36,450 nt of DNA, taken from the NCBI GenBank assembly GCA_024640825.1, contig JAHEEG010000022.1:1-36450 (forward strand), given 5' to 3'. Below, piece after piece: positions 9,962 through 18,086 of this stretch. The notes below the pieces were generated by a model. That model searched no databases. It had not been told where the DNA came from and saw only the letters and a list, made by a program, of their open reading frames with translations. Positions within the stretch are counted from its first letter, which is position 1. The number at the start of each line of letters is the position of its first letter. The stretch comes from Gammaproteobacteria bacterium (GTDB taxonomy: Bacteria > Pseudomonadota > Gammaproteobacteria > Pseudomonadales > Azotimanducaceae). Made by a program: the position numbers and the translations under genes.

Positions 9962-10204
9962 TCAGCCGCCCTCAATCCGCTGCATGAAAAAAACTTCGCT
10001 ATCGGGGTTCAACCCTTCCAGAAAGGCATCCTGATAGATCTGACCATCGATCGCGGCAGCACATTTTCCCAGAACGACCGTGCTATCAGGCCAGCGCGCT
10101 TCCAGCGCGATCAGCAGCTCACGAAAGTTTTTTGCAGCTACCTCGACCTCCCGCTCACCCCCGGTGAGGGTAAGCAGGTGGTCAGGTATGACGACTTTCG
10201 CCAA
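9962..10204 (-). CDS. MoaD/ThiS-family ubiquitin-like sulfur carrier
   Basis: Small beta-grasp protein of 80 aa, predicted to carry sulfur as a C-terminal thiocarboxylate. The evidence is the C-terminal Gly-Gly (MQRIEGG), the pattern LTGGEREVEV near the N-terminus, an FRELLIALEARWP helix and the NPDSEVFF strand before the tail. The ORF track shows a 115-aa frame, but its first 35 residues are read through the end of the upstream molybdopterin gene. The TTG at 10204 starts the conserved region, although no strong SD precedes it. It lies 13 nt after the molybdenum hydroxylase large-subunit stop, so a role in molybdopterin sulfur transfer for that enzyme is a reasonable inference. A ThiS-type or other role is possible. 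Confidence 0.75.
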   Translation of the reverse strand: MAKVVIPDHLLTLTGGEREVEVAAKNFRELLIALEARWPDSTVVLGKCAAAIDGQIYQDAFLEGLNPDSEVFFMQRIEGG

Positions 10205-10217
10205 GGAAAATCGGGCT

Positions 10218-12476
10218 TCAAGCGTTGTCGAGCGCCTCGAGTACTCGAGGCGGCGAGAAAGGCAGATCGTTAATCCGCAGGCCGGTCGCAGCCCGCACGG
10301 CATTCGCAATCACCGCCAGCGGTGCCACGATAGGCGTCTCGCCAACCCCTCTGACCCCATAGGGATGGCTGGGGTTGGGAACCTCGATGATCTGAGTGTC
10401 GATCATCGGCAGATCGGATGCCACCGGGATGCGATAATCCAGAAACCCTGCATTTTCCATTACGCCGTCGGTGTTGAAGATGTACTCCTCATTTAGCGCC
10501 CATCCTATGCCCTGAGCCGCACCGCCCTGCATCTGCCCTTCGACGTAGGCGGGGTGAATGGCCTTGCCCGCATCCTGAATTGCCGTGTAGCTCAGCACGT
10601 CCACCTTTCCCGTATCACGGTCGACTTTCACGTCGGCGATATTGACCGCAAACGAAGCGCCAGCGCCTTGTGCGTTGAGGGACGCCCGACCCAGCAGCGG
10701 ACCGCCGGTACGAGCAGCATTGGCGGCTATGTCAGCCAGGCTCAGCGGCTTGACGTCCGCATTGACTCCGGGGGCCGGGACGGCCTGGCCGTCTTCCCAT
10801 TCCACCTGGTCTTCATCTACGCCCCAGGTGGCGGCCGCTCGGGCCTTGCACTGAGCAATGATGTCCTCACACGCCTGGACCACGGCCATGCCGGTAGCGA
10901 AGGTGGTCCGGCTGCCGCCGGTAACATTGGAGAACCCCGTGCTTTCGGTATCGCCGATCAGGGTACGCACCTGCTCGTAGGTAACGCCCAGGGTCTCAGC
11001 CGCCATGAGGCACATCGAGGCTCGCGAGCCACCGATGTCCGGATTTCCTTCCACCACAGTCACCGTACCGTTTTCGTTGATGTGCACTTCTGCGCTGGAC
11101 TGCATTCCCACGTTAAACCAAAAGCCAGCGGCAACCCCCCGGCCCGCCCCTTCAGGAATCGGCCGGGTGTAATGCGGATGCTGCTTCGCGGCTTCCAGAC
11201 AGGCCTTGAAACCGATAGCGGGGAATTTCGGCCCATAGGGGGCTTGAGTGCCCTCTTCCGCCGCGTTCTTCATCCGCAGGTCTATGGGATCCATACCCAA
11301 CTCACGTGCCAGATCGTCAAGCGCGCATTCCATGGCATGCATGGACTGCGGCGCGCCCGGTGCCCGGTAGGCGGCCACCTTAGGCTTGTTCACCAGCACG
11401 TCCAGCGCCTCGATATGAAAGTTATCGAGCCTATAAGGCGCGAAGATAGACATTGCCCCCGGGCCCATGGGCGCCCCTGCGAAGGCCCCAGCTTCATAGG
11501 CCAGCCATGCGGTCGCAGCGGTCAGGGTGCCGTCCTTCTTGGCGCCGACCTTGACCTTGCAATGGGTACCTGAAGTTGGACCGGTGGCGCGGAAGACCTC
11601 TTCCCGGGTCATCGTCATCTTGACCGGACGATGGGATTTCTGAGAAAGCAGGATAGCCAGGGGCTCGAGATAGAGCACGGTCTTGCCGCCAAAGCCGCCT
11701 CCGATTTCCGAAGCAATGAACTTCAGGTCGGCGATGTTCATATTCAGCACTTTCGAGGCCATGGCCCGGAACTCGAAGTGACCCTGAGTGCAGCACCAGA
11801 CCGTCGCCTGCCCCCCTTCATTCACCGAAGCAGTACACGCATGGGGTTCGATATAACCCTGGTGCGCCATGGGAATGCGGTATTCGCCCTCCACTATGAC
11901 GTCGGCGTCTGCGAAACCGGCTTCGACGTCACCGCGCGCCAGTTGCATGACGGCTGCAATGTTGCTCGGCTTGTCCGGCTTCTCGGGAAGATTCTTGGTA
12001 AAGCAGTTTTCGTCCAGCAGGGTCGCATCCACTGCCATGGCGGCGTCGAGATCCAGAACCGGTGGCAACGGCTCGTAGCTGACATCGATGGCTTCCAGCG
12101 CGGCTTCCGCCAGCTGCACGGAACGGGCGGCTACCGCAGCCACCGCATGACCGTGGTAAAGCACCTTATCTCTCGCCATGATGTTTTTGGCCAGGTCGGC
12201 AACATCGCCGCCGCCTTCCCCGCCGATCTCGCCGTGTTGGGCCTGGGGGAAGTCGGCACCGCTGACAGCGGCATAGACGCCGGGCATGGCCAGCGCCTTG
12301 GAGAGATCCACCGACTTGATCCGAGCGTGGGCGTGGGGGCTTCGAAGCACCTTGCCGTAGATCATGTTCGGCAGGTTCATATCCGCCCCGTACTGGGCGC
12401 GACCCGTGACTTTGTCCACGCCGTCCGGACGGACCGGTGATGTACCAATCACTTTATAATCAACAGCTTCTGCCAT
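10218..12476 (-). CDS. Xanthine dehydrogenase/CoxL-family molybdopterin-binding large subunit
   Basis: Catalytic subunit of a molybdenum hydroxylase, 752 aa, expected to bind Mo-molybdopterin cytosine dinucleotide. It has an aldehyde oxidase/xanthine dehydrogenase a/b-hammerhead domain (about residues 15-135), the pterin-binding GGGFGGK (259-265), the substrate-loop motif AYRAPGAPQ (369-377) and the catalytic Glu in RGVGE (Glu713). True CO dehydrogenases carry AYxCSFR (form I) or AYRGAGR (form II) at the 369 position. Neither is present, so I do not call it CODH. The substrate could be an aldehyde, purine or N-heterocycle. AAAGGAG lies about 11 nt before the ATG. It is third in a FAD-FeS-Mo gene order. 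Confidence 0.9.
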   Translation of the reverse strand: MAEAVDYKVIGTSPVRPDGVDKVTGRAQYGADMNLPNMIYGKVLRSPHAHARIKSVDLSKALAMPGVYAAVSGADFPQAQHGEIGGEGGGDVADLAKNIMARDKVLYHGHAVAAVAARSVQLAEAALEAIDVSYEPLPPVLDLDAAMAVDATLLDENCFTKNLPEKPDKPSNIAAVMQLARGDVEAGFADADVIVEGEYRIPMAHQGYIEPHACTASVNEGGQATVWCCTQGHFEFRAMASKVLNMNIADLKFIASEIGGGFGGKTVLYLEPLAILLSQKSHRPVKMTMTREEVFRATGPTSGTHCKVKVGAKKDGTLTAATAWLAYEAGAFAGAPMGPGAMSIFAPYRLDNFHIEALDVLVNKPKVAAYRAPGAPQSMHAMECALDDLARELGMDPIDLRMKNAAEEGTQAPYGPKFPAIGFKACLEAAKQHPHYTRPIPEGAGRGVAAGFWFNVGMQSSAEVHINENGTVTVVEGNPDIGGSRASMCLMAAETLGVTYEQVRTLIGDTESTGFSNVTGGSRTTFATGMAVVQACEDIIAQCKARAAATWGVDEDQVEWEDGQAVPAPGVNADVKPLSLADIAANAARTGGPLLGRASLNAQGAGASFAVNIADVKVDRDTGKVDVLSYTAIQDAGKAIHPAYVEGQMQGGAAQGIGWALNEEYIFNTDGVMENAGFLDYRIPVASDLPMIDTQIIEVPNPSHPYGVRGVGETPIVAPLAVIANAVRAATGLRINDLPFSPPRVLEALDNA

Positions 12477-12551
12477 TTTCTTAACGTCTCCTTTGGGCCT
12501 AGTGGGGCCTTTTTCTGTGCTCTGAATACCTGGGTTCGCGTTTGTTTTAAT

Positions 12552-13031
12552 CTACGCCGGATGGGCCAGTTCTTTTGCTGCATCCTGCACTGCCCGTACG
12601 ATCTTGTCGTAACCAGTACACCTGCAGAGATTCCCAGCCAACCAGTAACGGATGGTCTCTTCGTCCGGATTCGGGTTCTTGTCCAGCAGCGCCTTGGTCG
12701 CGACGATCAGCCCCGGCGTGCAAATCCCGCACTGCAGCGCCGCGTGCTCCAGAAACTTCTGCTGAATGGGATGCAGCCCCTCGCTGCCGGCCATCCCTTC
12801 GATGGTAGAAATTTCGCTGCCTTGCGCTTCGACACCGAGGACCAGACAGGAACAGACAAGCCGGTCGTCGAGTAGTACGCTGCAGGCGCCACAGTCACCG
12901 GTCGAGCACCCTTCCTTGGTGCCCGTCTTGTCCAGCGTTTCGCGCAGCACCTCCAGCAGTGTCTGCTGCGGCTCGCAGAGAAACTCGACTTCTTCCCCGT
13001 TGATCGATGTTGAAACCTGTACCTTGTTCAT
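12552..13031 (-). CDS. (2Fe-2S)-binding small subunit of molybdenum hydroxylase (CoxS-like)
   Basis: Iron-sulfur subunit of the same enzyme, 159 aa. The N-terminal plant-ferredoxin-type cluster ligands are seen in GCSTGDCGAC plus a later Cys in LVCSC. The C-terminal four-helix domain holds the second [2Fe-2S] through CGICTPG and NLCRCTGY. This order matches the CoxS/XdhC/QorS family. The ORF track begins 35 codons too early; the start MNKVQVS has a near-perfect SD (GAGGAGGT) that overlaps the stop of the upstream FAD gene. It passes electrons from the Mo site to FAD (family knowledge). Spacing is 10 nt after the FAD subunit and 75 nt before the large subunit. Confidence 0.93.
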   Translation of the reverse strand: MNKVQVSTSINGEEVEFLCEPQQTLLEVLRETLDKTGTKEGCSTGDCGACSVLLDDRLVCSCLVLGVEAQGSEISTIEGMAGSEGLHPIQQKFLEHAALQCGICTPGLIVATKALLDKNPNPDEETIRYWLAGNLCRCTGYDKIVRAVQDAAKELAHPA

Positions 13032-13035
13032 TTTG

Positions 13036-13043
13036 ACCTCCTC
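13036..13043 (-). promoter_or_regulatory. Strong Shine-Dalgarno for the 2Fe-2S subunit
   Basis: GAGGAGGT on the minus strand lies 4 nt before the ATG at 13031 and overlaps the TGA of the FAD subunit. It fixes the start downstream of the one in the ORF track. Confidence 0.8.
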
Positions 13044-13917
13044 AGCCTTTGGCCCGATCGCGGGCAATAGCAGCCGCTCTTCGGCACAGAACCGCGACCA
13101 CTTTGCGGCGATACTCCACGGTACCGCGCTTGTCACTGATCGGTGAACTCGCTGCCGTGCAGGCCGCGCCCGCCGCTGTCAGGGCGTCGTCGTCCAGCTT
13201 GGAACCCAGCAACGCCTCTGCTGCGGCAGGTACGAGCAATGCCGTAGGCGCGACAGCACCAATGGCCACCCTGGCCGCGGTGCAGGTACCGTTCTGATCC
13301 AGGGTCACGCTGACACCGCAACCTGCCACAGCAATATCCATCTCGGTGCGCGGGATAAAGCGCAGGTAAGCGTCCGCCGTGCGCGGTCCGGGGCGCTTGA
13401 ATTTCAAACCCAAGAGCAGCTCACCGGGTTCCAGAGCATTTTTGCCGACCCCGGTCAGGAAATCTTCGACCGGCAGCTCGCGGGTGCCTTTGGCACCGAC
13501 GATGACGCAGACGCCCCCGGCGGCGATCATTGCCGGTATGCTGTCCCCGGCAGGCGAGGCGTTGCAAAGGTTCCCACCCACCGTGGCCCTGCCCTGAATC
13601 TGTGTGGAACCGATGAGATCCGCAGCTTCCAGCAGCCCCGGAAACAGAGCGGCCAGCTCAGTATTTTCATTGAGCACAGCGCTGGGTATAGCCGACCCGA
13701 TGTAGACCTCTTCGGACCCGATATCAATACGATTGGTTTCCGCGATCTTTTTGATGTCGACGATGGTGCGCGGGGTCTTGTCTGCCGAACGCAACTGCAC
13801 CAGCAGATCGGTGCCGCCGGCAAGCAACTGCGCGCGCGTTCCCGCTGATGCGTGCTCCTTGAGAACGGCCAAAGCCTCTTCGAGATTCGAGGGTGCTACG
13901 TAAGCGAAAGCTCCCAT
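13042..13917 (-). CDS. FAD-binding medium subunit of molybdenum hydroxylase (CoxM-like)
   Basis: Flavin subunit of the molybdenum hydroxylase, about 291 aa. The two FAD pyrophosphate-binding motifs are LLAGGTDLLVQL near residue 35 and TVGGNLCNASPAGD near residue 110. A CO_deh_flav_C-type domain makes up the last 100 residues. There is no cysteine-rich insert of the kind that carries an extra 4Fe-4S cluster in 4-hydroxybenzoyl-CoA reductase. The start is placed at the second Met (MGAFAYV): GGGAGGA sits 3 nt before it, and the ATG at 13929 has no SD. First gene of the operon; an 18-bp dyad lies just upstream. Confidence 0.9.
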   Translation of the reverse strand: MGAFAYVAPSNLEEALAVLKEHASAGTRAQLLAGGTDLLVQLRSADKTPRTIVDIKKIAETNRIDIGSEEVYIGSAIPSAVLNENTELAALFPGLLEAADLIGSTQIQGRATVGGNLCNASPAGDSIPAMIAAGGVCVIVGAKGTRELPVEDFLTGVGKNALEPGELLLGLKFKRPGPRTADAYLRFIPRTEMDIAVAGCGVSVTLDQNGTCTAARVAIGAVAPTALLVPAAAEALLGSKLDDDALTAAGAACTAASSPISDKRGTVEYRRKVVAVLCRRAAAIARDRAKG

Positions 13918-13928
13918 GGATCCTCCCA

Positions 13929-13946
13929 TTCAAATTGTTGTTTGAA
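13929..13946. promoter_or_regulatory. 18-bp dyad, candidate operator of the molybdenum hydroxylase operon
   Basis: TTCAAA-N6-TTTGAA is a perfect 6+6 inverted repeat. It ends 11 nt before the FAD-subunit start codon in the divergent gap with pepQ. Its position between any promoter and the SD would suit a repressor (inference). No regulator gene is adjacent. Confidence 0.4.
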
Positions 13947-14062
13947 GCGTCACTAGCCGGGCAATCTAACATGAAGTTCGGCCCCGGGGGAGACTTCACA
14001 CAACAACAACGCCCTTGCCCACGTGTCGCCACGACATGGTCGCCGCTCAGGGCCACCAGGGC

Positions 14063-14071
14063 TGATATACT
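14063..14071 (+). promoter_or_regulatory. Extended -10 promoter element upstream of pepQ
   Basis: TGATATACT reads as TG-N-TATACT, an extended -10. No matching -35 is visible 17 nt upstream, as is common for extended -10 promoters. It ends 8 nt before the pepQ ATG at 14080. Confidence 0.4.
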
Positions 14072-14079
14072 CTCCGGCG

Positions 14080-15426
14080 ATGAATACTATGGATGAAGAG
14101 CAACTGGACCTCTATTCCGAACACCTCGATCTGCTGGCCCGACGTTGGGAAGCGGCACTGGCCTTCGCCGGTTTCGATGCCGCCATCGTCGTCGCGGGGC
14201 AACCGGCGGAGTACTTCCTGGACGACCAGGCCACCCCTTTTCGACCCAACCCACATTTCGCCCAGTGGTTTCCTGAAGACGACGCTGTCGGCAGCGCGCT
14301 GCTCATCCGCCCGGGCGAGCGTCCAAAGCTGTACTTTTTGCAGCCCGCCGACTACTGGCATCAGCCGCCGCAGCAGCCGGACTGGGCAGACGGGAATTTG
14401 GACCTCGAGGTGTTCGACGATCCAGCAAGATTGCAGGAAGCTCTGGCGTCCGCGGCGGCAGGACAGAACCGCACGGCGTTCGTCGGCGAGCGGCAGCCGG
14501 GCAATCTGTCGATAGCCTCCGTCAATCCCGCGCTGCTGCTGAACCACCTGCATTTCCATAGGGCTTACAAGAGCGAGTTCGAGGTCCACTGCATGAAGGC
14601 GGCCACAGAACTGGCCGTCACCGGGCACCGGGCGGCCCGAGATGCGTTTCGCGCGGGCGGCAGCGAATTCGAGATTCATATGGCCTACCTGGCAGCCTCT
14701 AGGCAGACGAGCGACGCACTGCCCTACGGCAACATCGTAGCGCTCAACGAGCATGGGGCCGTGCTTCACTACCAGCACTACGACCGCGACCCGCCGGACC
14801 AGAGCCGCAGCTTCCTGATTGACGCGGGTGGCCGGTACCTGGGCTACGCCGCGGACGTTACTCGATCCTATGCTGCTGTGGGCCCGGAACATGAGCGCTT
14901 CTCAGCACTGGTCACCGCCATGGACCAGGCACAGCAGTCGATGATCCGGGAGATTCGCCCCGGGGTGGACTACCTCGAGCTGCATGAAAACGCGCATCGG
15001 CGAATCGCTGAAATCCTGAGCGACCACGGGCTTGTGCGCTGCCCGGCGGAAACCGCCTTCGATACGGGCATAACGAGAACCTTCCTGCCTCACGGCCTGG
15101 GCCACCTCATCGGCCTCCAGACGCACGATGTCGGCGGTCTTCAGACCAGTGCCGAAGGCGGTCATCGCCCGCCCCCGGAAGATTATCCCGCGCTGCGCCT
15201 TACCCGAACCGTAGAGAAAGACCAGGTATTCACCATTGAGCCCGGGCTCTATTTCATCCCTCAATTGTTGGATGAGCTGAAAGCCAAAGACCGATCGCAG
15301 CTGATCCACTGGGAGAGCGTCGACACCCTGCGCGGTTACGGGGGCATTCGCATAGAGGACAACGTTCTGGTGACGGACGAAGGCACGGAGAACCTGACGC
15401 GGGACGCTTTCGCCCGTCATGAGTGA
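14080..15426 (+). CDS. pepQ: PepQ Xaa-Pro dipeptidase (prolidase)
   Basis: Cytoplasmic dimetal peptidase that cleaves dipeptides ending in proline, 448 aa against 443 in E. coli. The pita-bread fold ligands can be followed: Asp in FLIDAGG, Asp in YAADVTRS, His in PHGLGHLIGL, Glu in FTIEPGLY and Glu in GGIRIEDNVL. The N-terminal part aligns with E. coli PepQ from about LYSEHLDLLARRW, so the start is at MNTMDEE (14080) or the second Met (14089), not the upstream start of the ORF track. No SD precedes either. The stop overlaps the next gene by 8 nt, indicating an operon with the S9 peptidase and the acetyltransferase. Confidence 0.92.
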   Translation: MNTMDEEQLDLYSEHLDLLARRWEAALAFAGFDAAIVVAGQPAEYFLDDQATPFRPNPHFAQWFPEDDAVGSALLIRPGERPKLYFLQPADYWHQPPQQPDWADGNLDLEVFDDPARLQEALASAAAGQNRTAFVGERQPGNLSIASVNPALLLNHLHFHRAYKSEFEVHCMKAATELAVTGHRAARDAFRAGGSEFEIHMAYLAASRQTSDALPYGNIVALNEHGAVLHYQHYDRDPPDQSRSFLIDAGGRYLGYAADVTRSYAAVGPEHERFSALVTAMDQAQQSMIREIRPGVDYLELHENAHRRIAEILSDHGLVRCPAETAFDTGITRTFLPHGLGHLIGLQTHDVGGLQTSAEGGHRPPPEDYPALRLTRTVEKDQVFTIEPGLYFIPQLLDELKAKDRSQLIHWESVDTLRGYGGIRIEDNVLVTDEGTENLTRDAFARHE

Positions 15427-17593
15427 TCTGACTGTCGAACGACTCTTCAGCGATCCCCCGCTGACCGGTAAGCTTCCGTCGAACCTTCAGTTTTCTCCAG
15501 ATGGCGAACGCATCGCCTATCTGAAGACCGCCGATGACGACCGGGAACGCACGGATCTCTGGCAGTATTCCATCGCCAGCGGTGAGCACAGGCTGTGGCT
15601 GAACGCGGCCGAGATCCTGGATTCGAAAACGGCGGAGTCCGCGGCGGAATCCGCGGCAGAAAAAGCGTCACGGGAGCGAAGGCGCAGCTTTAATCATGGC
15701 ATAACCAGTTACAGCTTCAGCCCGGACGGCTCCCAGGTGCTGCTGCCGGTGGACGGCGCCGGCTATCTGCTGGATACCGCGTCCGGTGCCGTTCGCTGCT
15801 TCACCCCATCAAACACCAGGCAGACTGATCTGAGGTTCTCTCCGAAGGGCAGCTATGCCACCTACGTCCGGGCGGGAAACCTGTACCGCTATCATTTACG
15901 GGACGAAGAGGAACAACGCCTCACGGACGACGGTAGCGACCTGGTGAGCAACGGCATGGCCGAGTTCATCGCGCAGGAAGAAATGCACCGCTTCACCGGC
16001 TACTGGTGGTCGCCGGATGAGCACTATCTGGCCTTTACCCGCGTCGACGAAACGCCAGTTGCTCTAAGCTACCGCTACGAGATCGATGCCGAAGGCATTC
16101 AGGTGGTTCCGCAGCGCTACCCCTATGCCGGAGCGACCAACGCGGAGGTGCGCCTCAAGCTGCTCGATTGCCGCAGCGGCGAGACCCGCGAGTTGAAATA
16201 CAAAGCGCGCAAAGACGACTATCTTGCCCGGGTGGACTGGTTGGGCGACAAACTGGTGGTACAGCGCCAGGACCGCGAGCAGAAAATTCTCACCCTGCTG
16301 CGAATCGATCCAGGGGACGCCACCACGCAGACTTTGCTCACTGAGCATGCCGACACCTGGGTCAATCTGCACGACAACTTCAAGCCTCTGGATCAGGCGC
16401 GTTTTCTCTGGACCTCAGAGCGCGAAGGCAACAGCCGTCTGTATCTTTTTGACAAGGGCGAGCTTCGAAATCTGAGCGACGGTGCGCGCAGGATCAATCG
16501 CGTTGTTCAAGCCGACGGCAACCACGCCTGGGCGCTGGGATGGAACCAGTCACCTACCGAGCAGCATCTGTTCCGTATCTCTCTCGCGGAGCGCAACCTG
16601 CTGCAGATCAGCAGCGACCCCGGATGGCACGAGGCCACGGTGAGCGCCGACGGCCGCTGGCTGCTCGACCGGGTTACCGCGCTGGACGACCCGGGGCGAA
16701 TCACCCTACGACTGCTGGATAATGCGGCAAGGCAGACGACCGGGAACGCAGCAGTTATCGCGAGCGGGGACCCCCACACCATCGCCAGGGAGATGATTGA
16801 TGAGAACCATCCATACTTCCCCTACGCGCAGGAACACGTGACCCCGGAGCTTGGCACGCTGTCGACTGAGGATGGGCAGACCCTGCACTATCGTCTGACC
16901 AGACCTTCGGGGGCGCCCCCAGCAGGTGGCAGACCCGCAATTGTTTTCGTTTACGGCGGTCCGGGGGTACAACGGGTAAAGAACGAGTGGCCGCCGCTGC
17001 TCCTGCAGCTGCTCGCCCGGCACGGATTCGGCGTGCTGGAACTCGACAACCGCGGGTCCGCCAACCGAGACCGCAAGTTCGAAACCGCGATCTACGGCCA
17101 GTTGGGCGAGGTCGAAGTTCGCGACCAGCTGGTGGGCGCAACCTTTCTGCAGTCCCTCGACTGGGTAAACGGCGAACGGATCGGCGTGTTCGGCCATAGC
17201 TACGGTGGCTATATGACCATCATGTGCATGGCCAAAGCCGCGCACGTCTTCCGAGCCGGCGTGGCTGTCGCCCCGGTGACGGACTGGCGCCTCTACGATA
17301 CCCATTATACGGAGCGCTACCTGTCTACCCCGGAACGCAACCCCGGAGGCTACGAGTCCAGCGGCGTGTTTCCACATCTGCATGGACTCGCTGGCAGGCT
17401 GCTGCTCATCCACGGCATGGCCGACGACAACGTGCTGTATACCCACAGCACGATGCTCTACCGCGCGCTGCAGGCCAGGATGCAGCCCTTCGAGATGATG
17501 GCTTACCCGGGGTCCAAACACGCCCTGCAGGAGCGGGACGTATCGATACACCGTTTCAATCTGATGCTGGATTTTTTCGAGAAATCCCTATGA
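15419..17593 (+). CDS. S9 family peptidase, dipeptidyl-peptidase IV-like
   Basis: Serine peptidase of 724 aa with an N-terminal DPP IV-type beta-propeller (about residues 15-450) and a C-terminal alpha/beta-hydrolase domain. The nucleophile elbow is GHSYGGYM (Ser594), the acid lies in GMADDNVL (Asp about 670) and the His in GSKHALQ (His701). The EEMHRFTGYWWSPD segment matches the Glu-containing helix that anchors the substrate N-terminus in DPP IV. No signal peptide is visible, so a cytoplasmic enzyme is likely, removing Xaa-Pro dipeptides that PepQ then splits (inference). It overlaps pepQ by 8 nt and the GNAT gene by 4 nt. Confidence 0.9.
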   Translation: MSDLTVERLFSDPPLTGKLPSNLQFSPDGERIAYLKTADDDRERTDLWQYSIASGEHRLWLNAAEILDSKTAESAAESAAEKASRERRRSFNHGITSYSFSPDGSQVLLPVDGAGYLLDTASGAVRCFTPSNTRQTDLRFSPKGSYATYVRAGNLYRYHLRDEEEQRLTDDGSDLVSNGMAEFIAQEEMHRFTGYWWSPDEHYLAFTRVDETPVALSYRYEIDAEGIQVVPQRYPYAGATNAEVRLKLLDCRSGETRELKYKARKDDYLARVDWLGDKLVVQRQDREQKILTLLRIDPGDATTQTLLTEHADTWVNLHDNFKPLDQARFLWTSEREGNSRLYLFDKGELRNLSDGARRINRVVQADGNHAWALGWNQSPTEQHLFRISLAERNLLQISSDPGWHEATVSADGRWLLDRVTALDDPGRITLRLLDNAARQTTGNAAVIASGDPHTIAREMIDENHPYFPYAQEHVTPELGTLSTEDGQTLHYRLTRPSGAPPAGGRPAIVFVYGGPGVQRVKNEWPPLLLQLLARHGFGVLELDNRGSANRDRKFETAIYGQLGEVEVRDQLVGATFLQSLDWVNGERIGVFGHSYGGYMTIMCMAKAAHVFRAGVAVAPVTDWRLYDTHYTERYLSTPERNPGGYESSGVFPHLHGLAGRLLLIHGMADDNVLYTHSTMLYRALQARMQPFEMMAYPGSKHALQERDVSIHRFNLMLDFFEKSL

Positions 17594-18048
17594 GCAACAC
17601 GATCCTGGTAAAACCGGCCAGCACCGATAATGTTGCCGCACTGGTCGAATTCAACCGGGCGATGGCGAGGGAAAGTGAAGACAAAGGCCTGGACGAAGAG
17701 GTGCTGGCGCGTGGCGTCCGCAATCTTCTTAGCCGACCGGATGAGGGTTTCTATCTGGTCGCTGAGTACAGCGGCACGCTGGCGGGCAGTCTGATGGTGA
17801 CCTACGAGTGGAGCGACTGGCGGGATGGCCGCTTCTGGTGGATACAAAGTGTCTATGTGCGCCCGGAGTTCCGGCGCAAAGGGGTCTATCGAGCACTGCA
17901 CGAGCGTGTGCGGACATTGGCGAAAAACACCAACGATGCCTGCGGCATTCGGCTTTATGTAGAGCGGGAAAACACCGGCGCCATGGCAACCTACCAGAAC
18001 CTGGGCATGTCAGAAACCCACTACCGACTCTACGAAGAAGAATTCTGA
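17590..18048 (+). CDS. GNAT-family N-acetyltransferase
   Basis: Acetyl-CoA-dependent acetyltransferase of 152 aa. The start is the ATG of an ATGA overlapping the S9 peptidase stop; the ORF track extends the frame falsely upstream. Acetyl-CoA-binding motif A is seen as IQSVYVRPEFRRKGVYRAL (about residues 79-97), followed by the IRLYVERENTGAMATYQNLGM stretch typical of GNAT motif B. The acceptor is unknown. Translation coupled to two prolyl peptidases suggests an amino acid or peptide product, but this is inference. Confidence 0.88.
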   Translation: MSNTILVKPASTDNVAALVEFNRAMARESEDKGLDEEVLARGVRNLLSRPDEGFYLVAEYSGTLAGSLMVTYEWSDWRDGRFWWIQSVYVRPEFRRKGVYRALHERVRTLAKNTNDACGIRLYVERENTGAMATYQNLGMSETHYRLYEEEF

Positions 18049-18067
18049 CCTCGCCTCTGACCTTGGA

Positions 18068-18086
18068 GGGCGGCTATAAGCCGCCC
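18068..18086. terminator. Hairpin between convergent GNAT and tatD genes
   Basis: GGGCGGCT-ATA-AGCCGCCC is a perfect 8-bp stem with a 3-nt loop and includes the tatD stop codon. There is no U-run on either side, so it may be only a weak bidirectional terminator or an mRNA 3' stabiliser. Confidence 0.4.

Noticed and set aside
10554-11573. 339-aa ORF on the + strand (also 11631-12440)
   Set aside because: Both lie entirely antisense to the molybdopterin subunit, show no family likeness and have the composition of a shadow frame in GC-rich DNA.
10218-13917. Aerobic carbon monoxide dehydrogenase (coxMSL)
   Set aside because: Gene order fits, but the large subunit lacks both AYxCSFR and AYRGAGR, and no cox accessory genes are present.
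16706-17551. 281-aa ORF on the - strand (with similar long ones at 14047-14892 and 22452-23327)
   Set aside because: They are shadows of the S9 peptidase, pepQ and fabF respectively, with no domain match.
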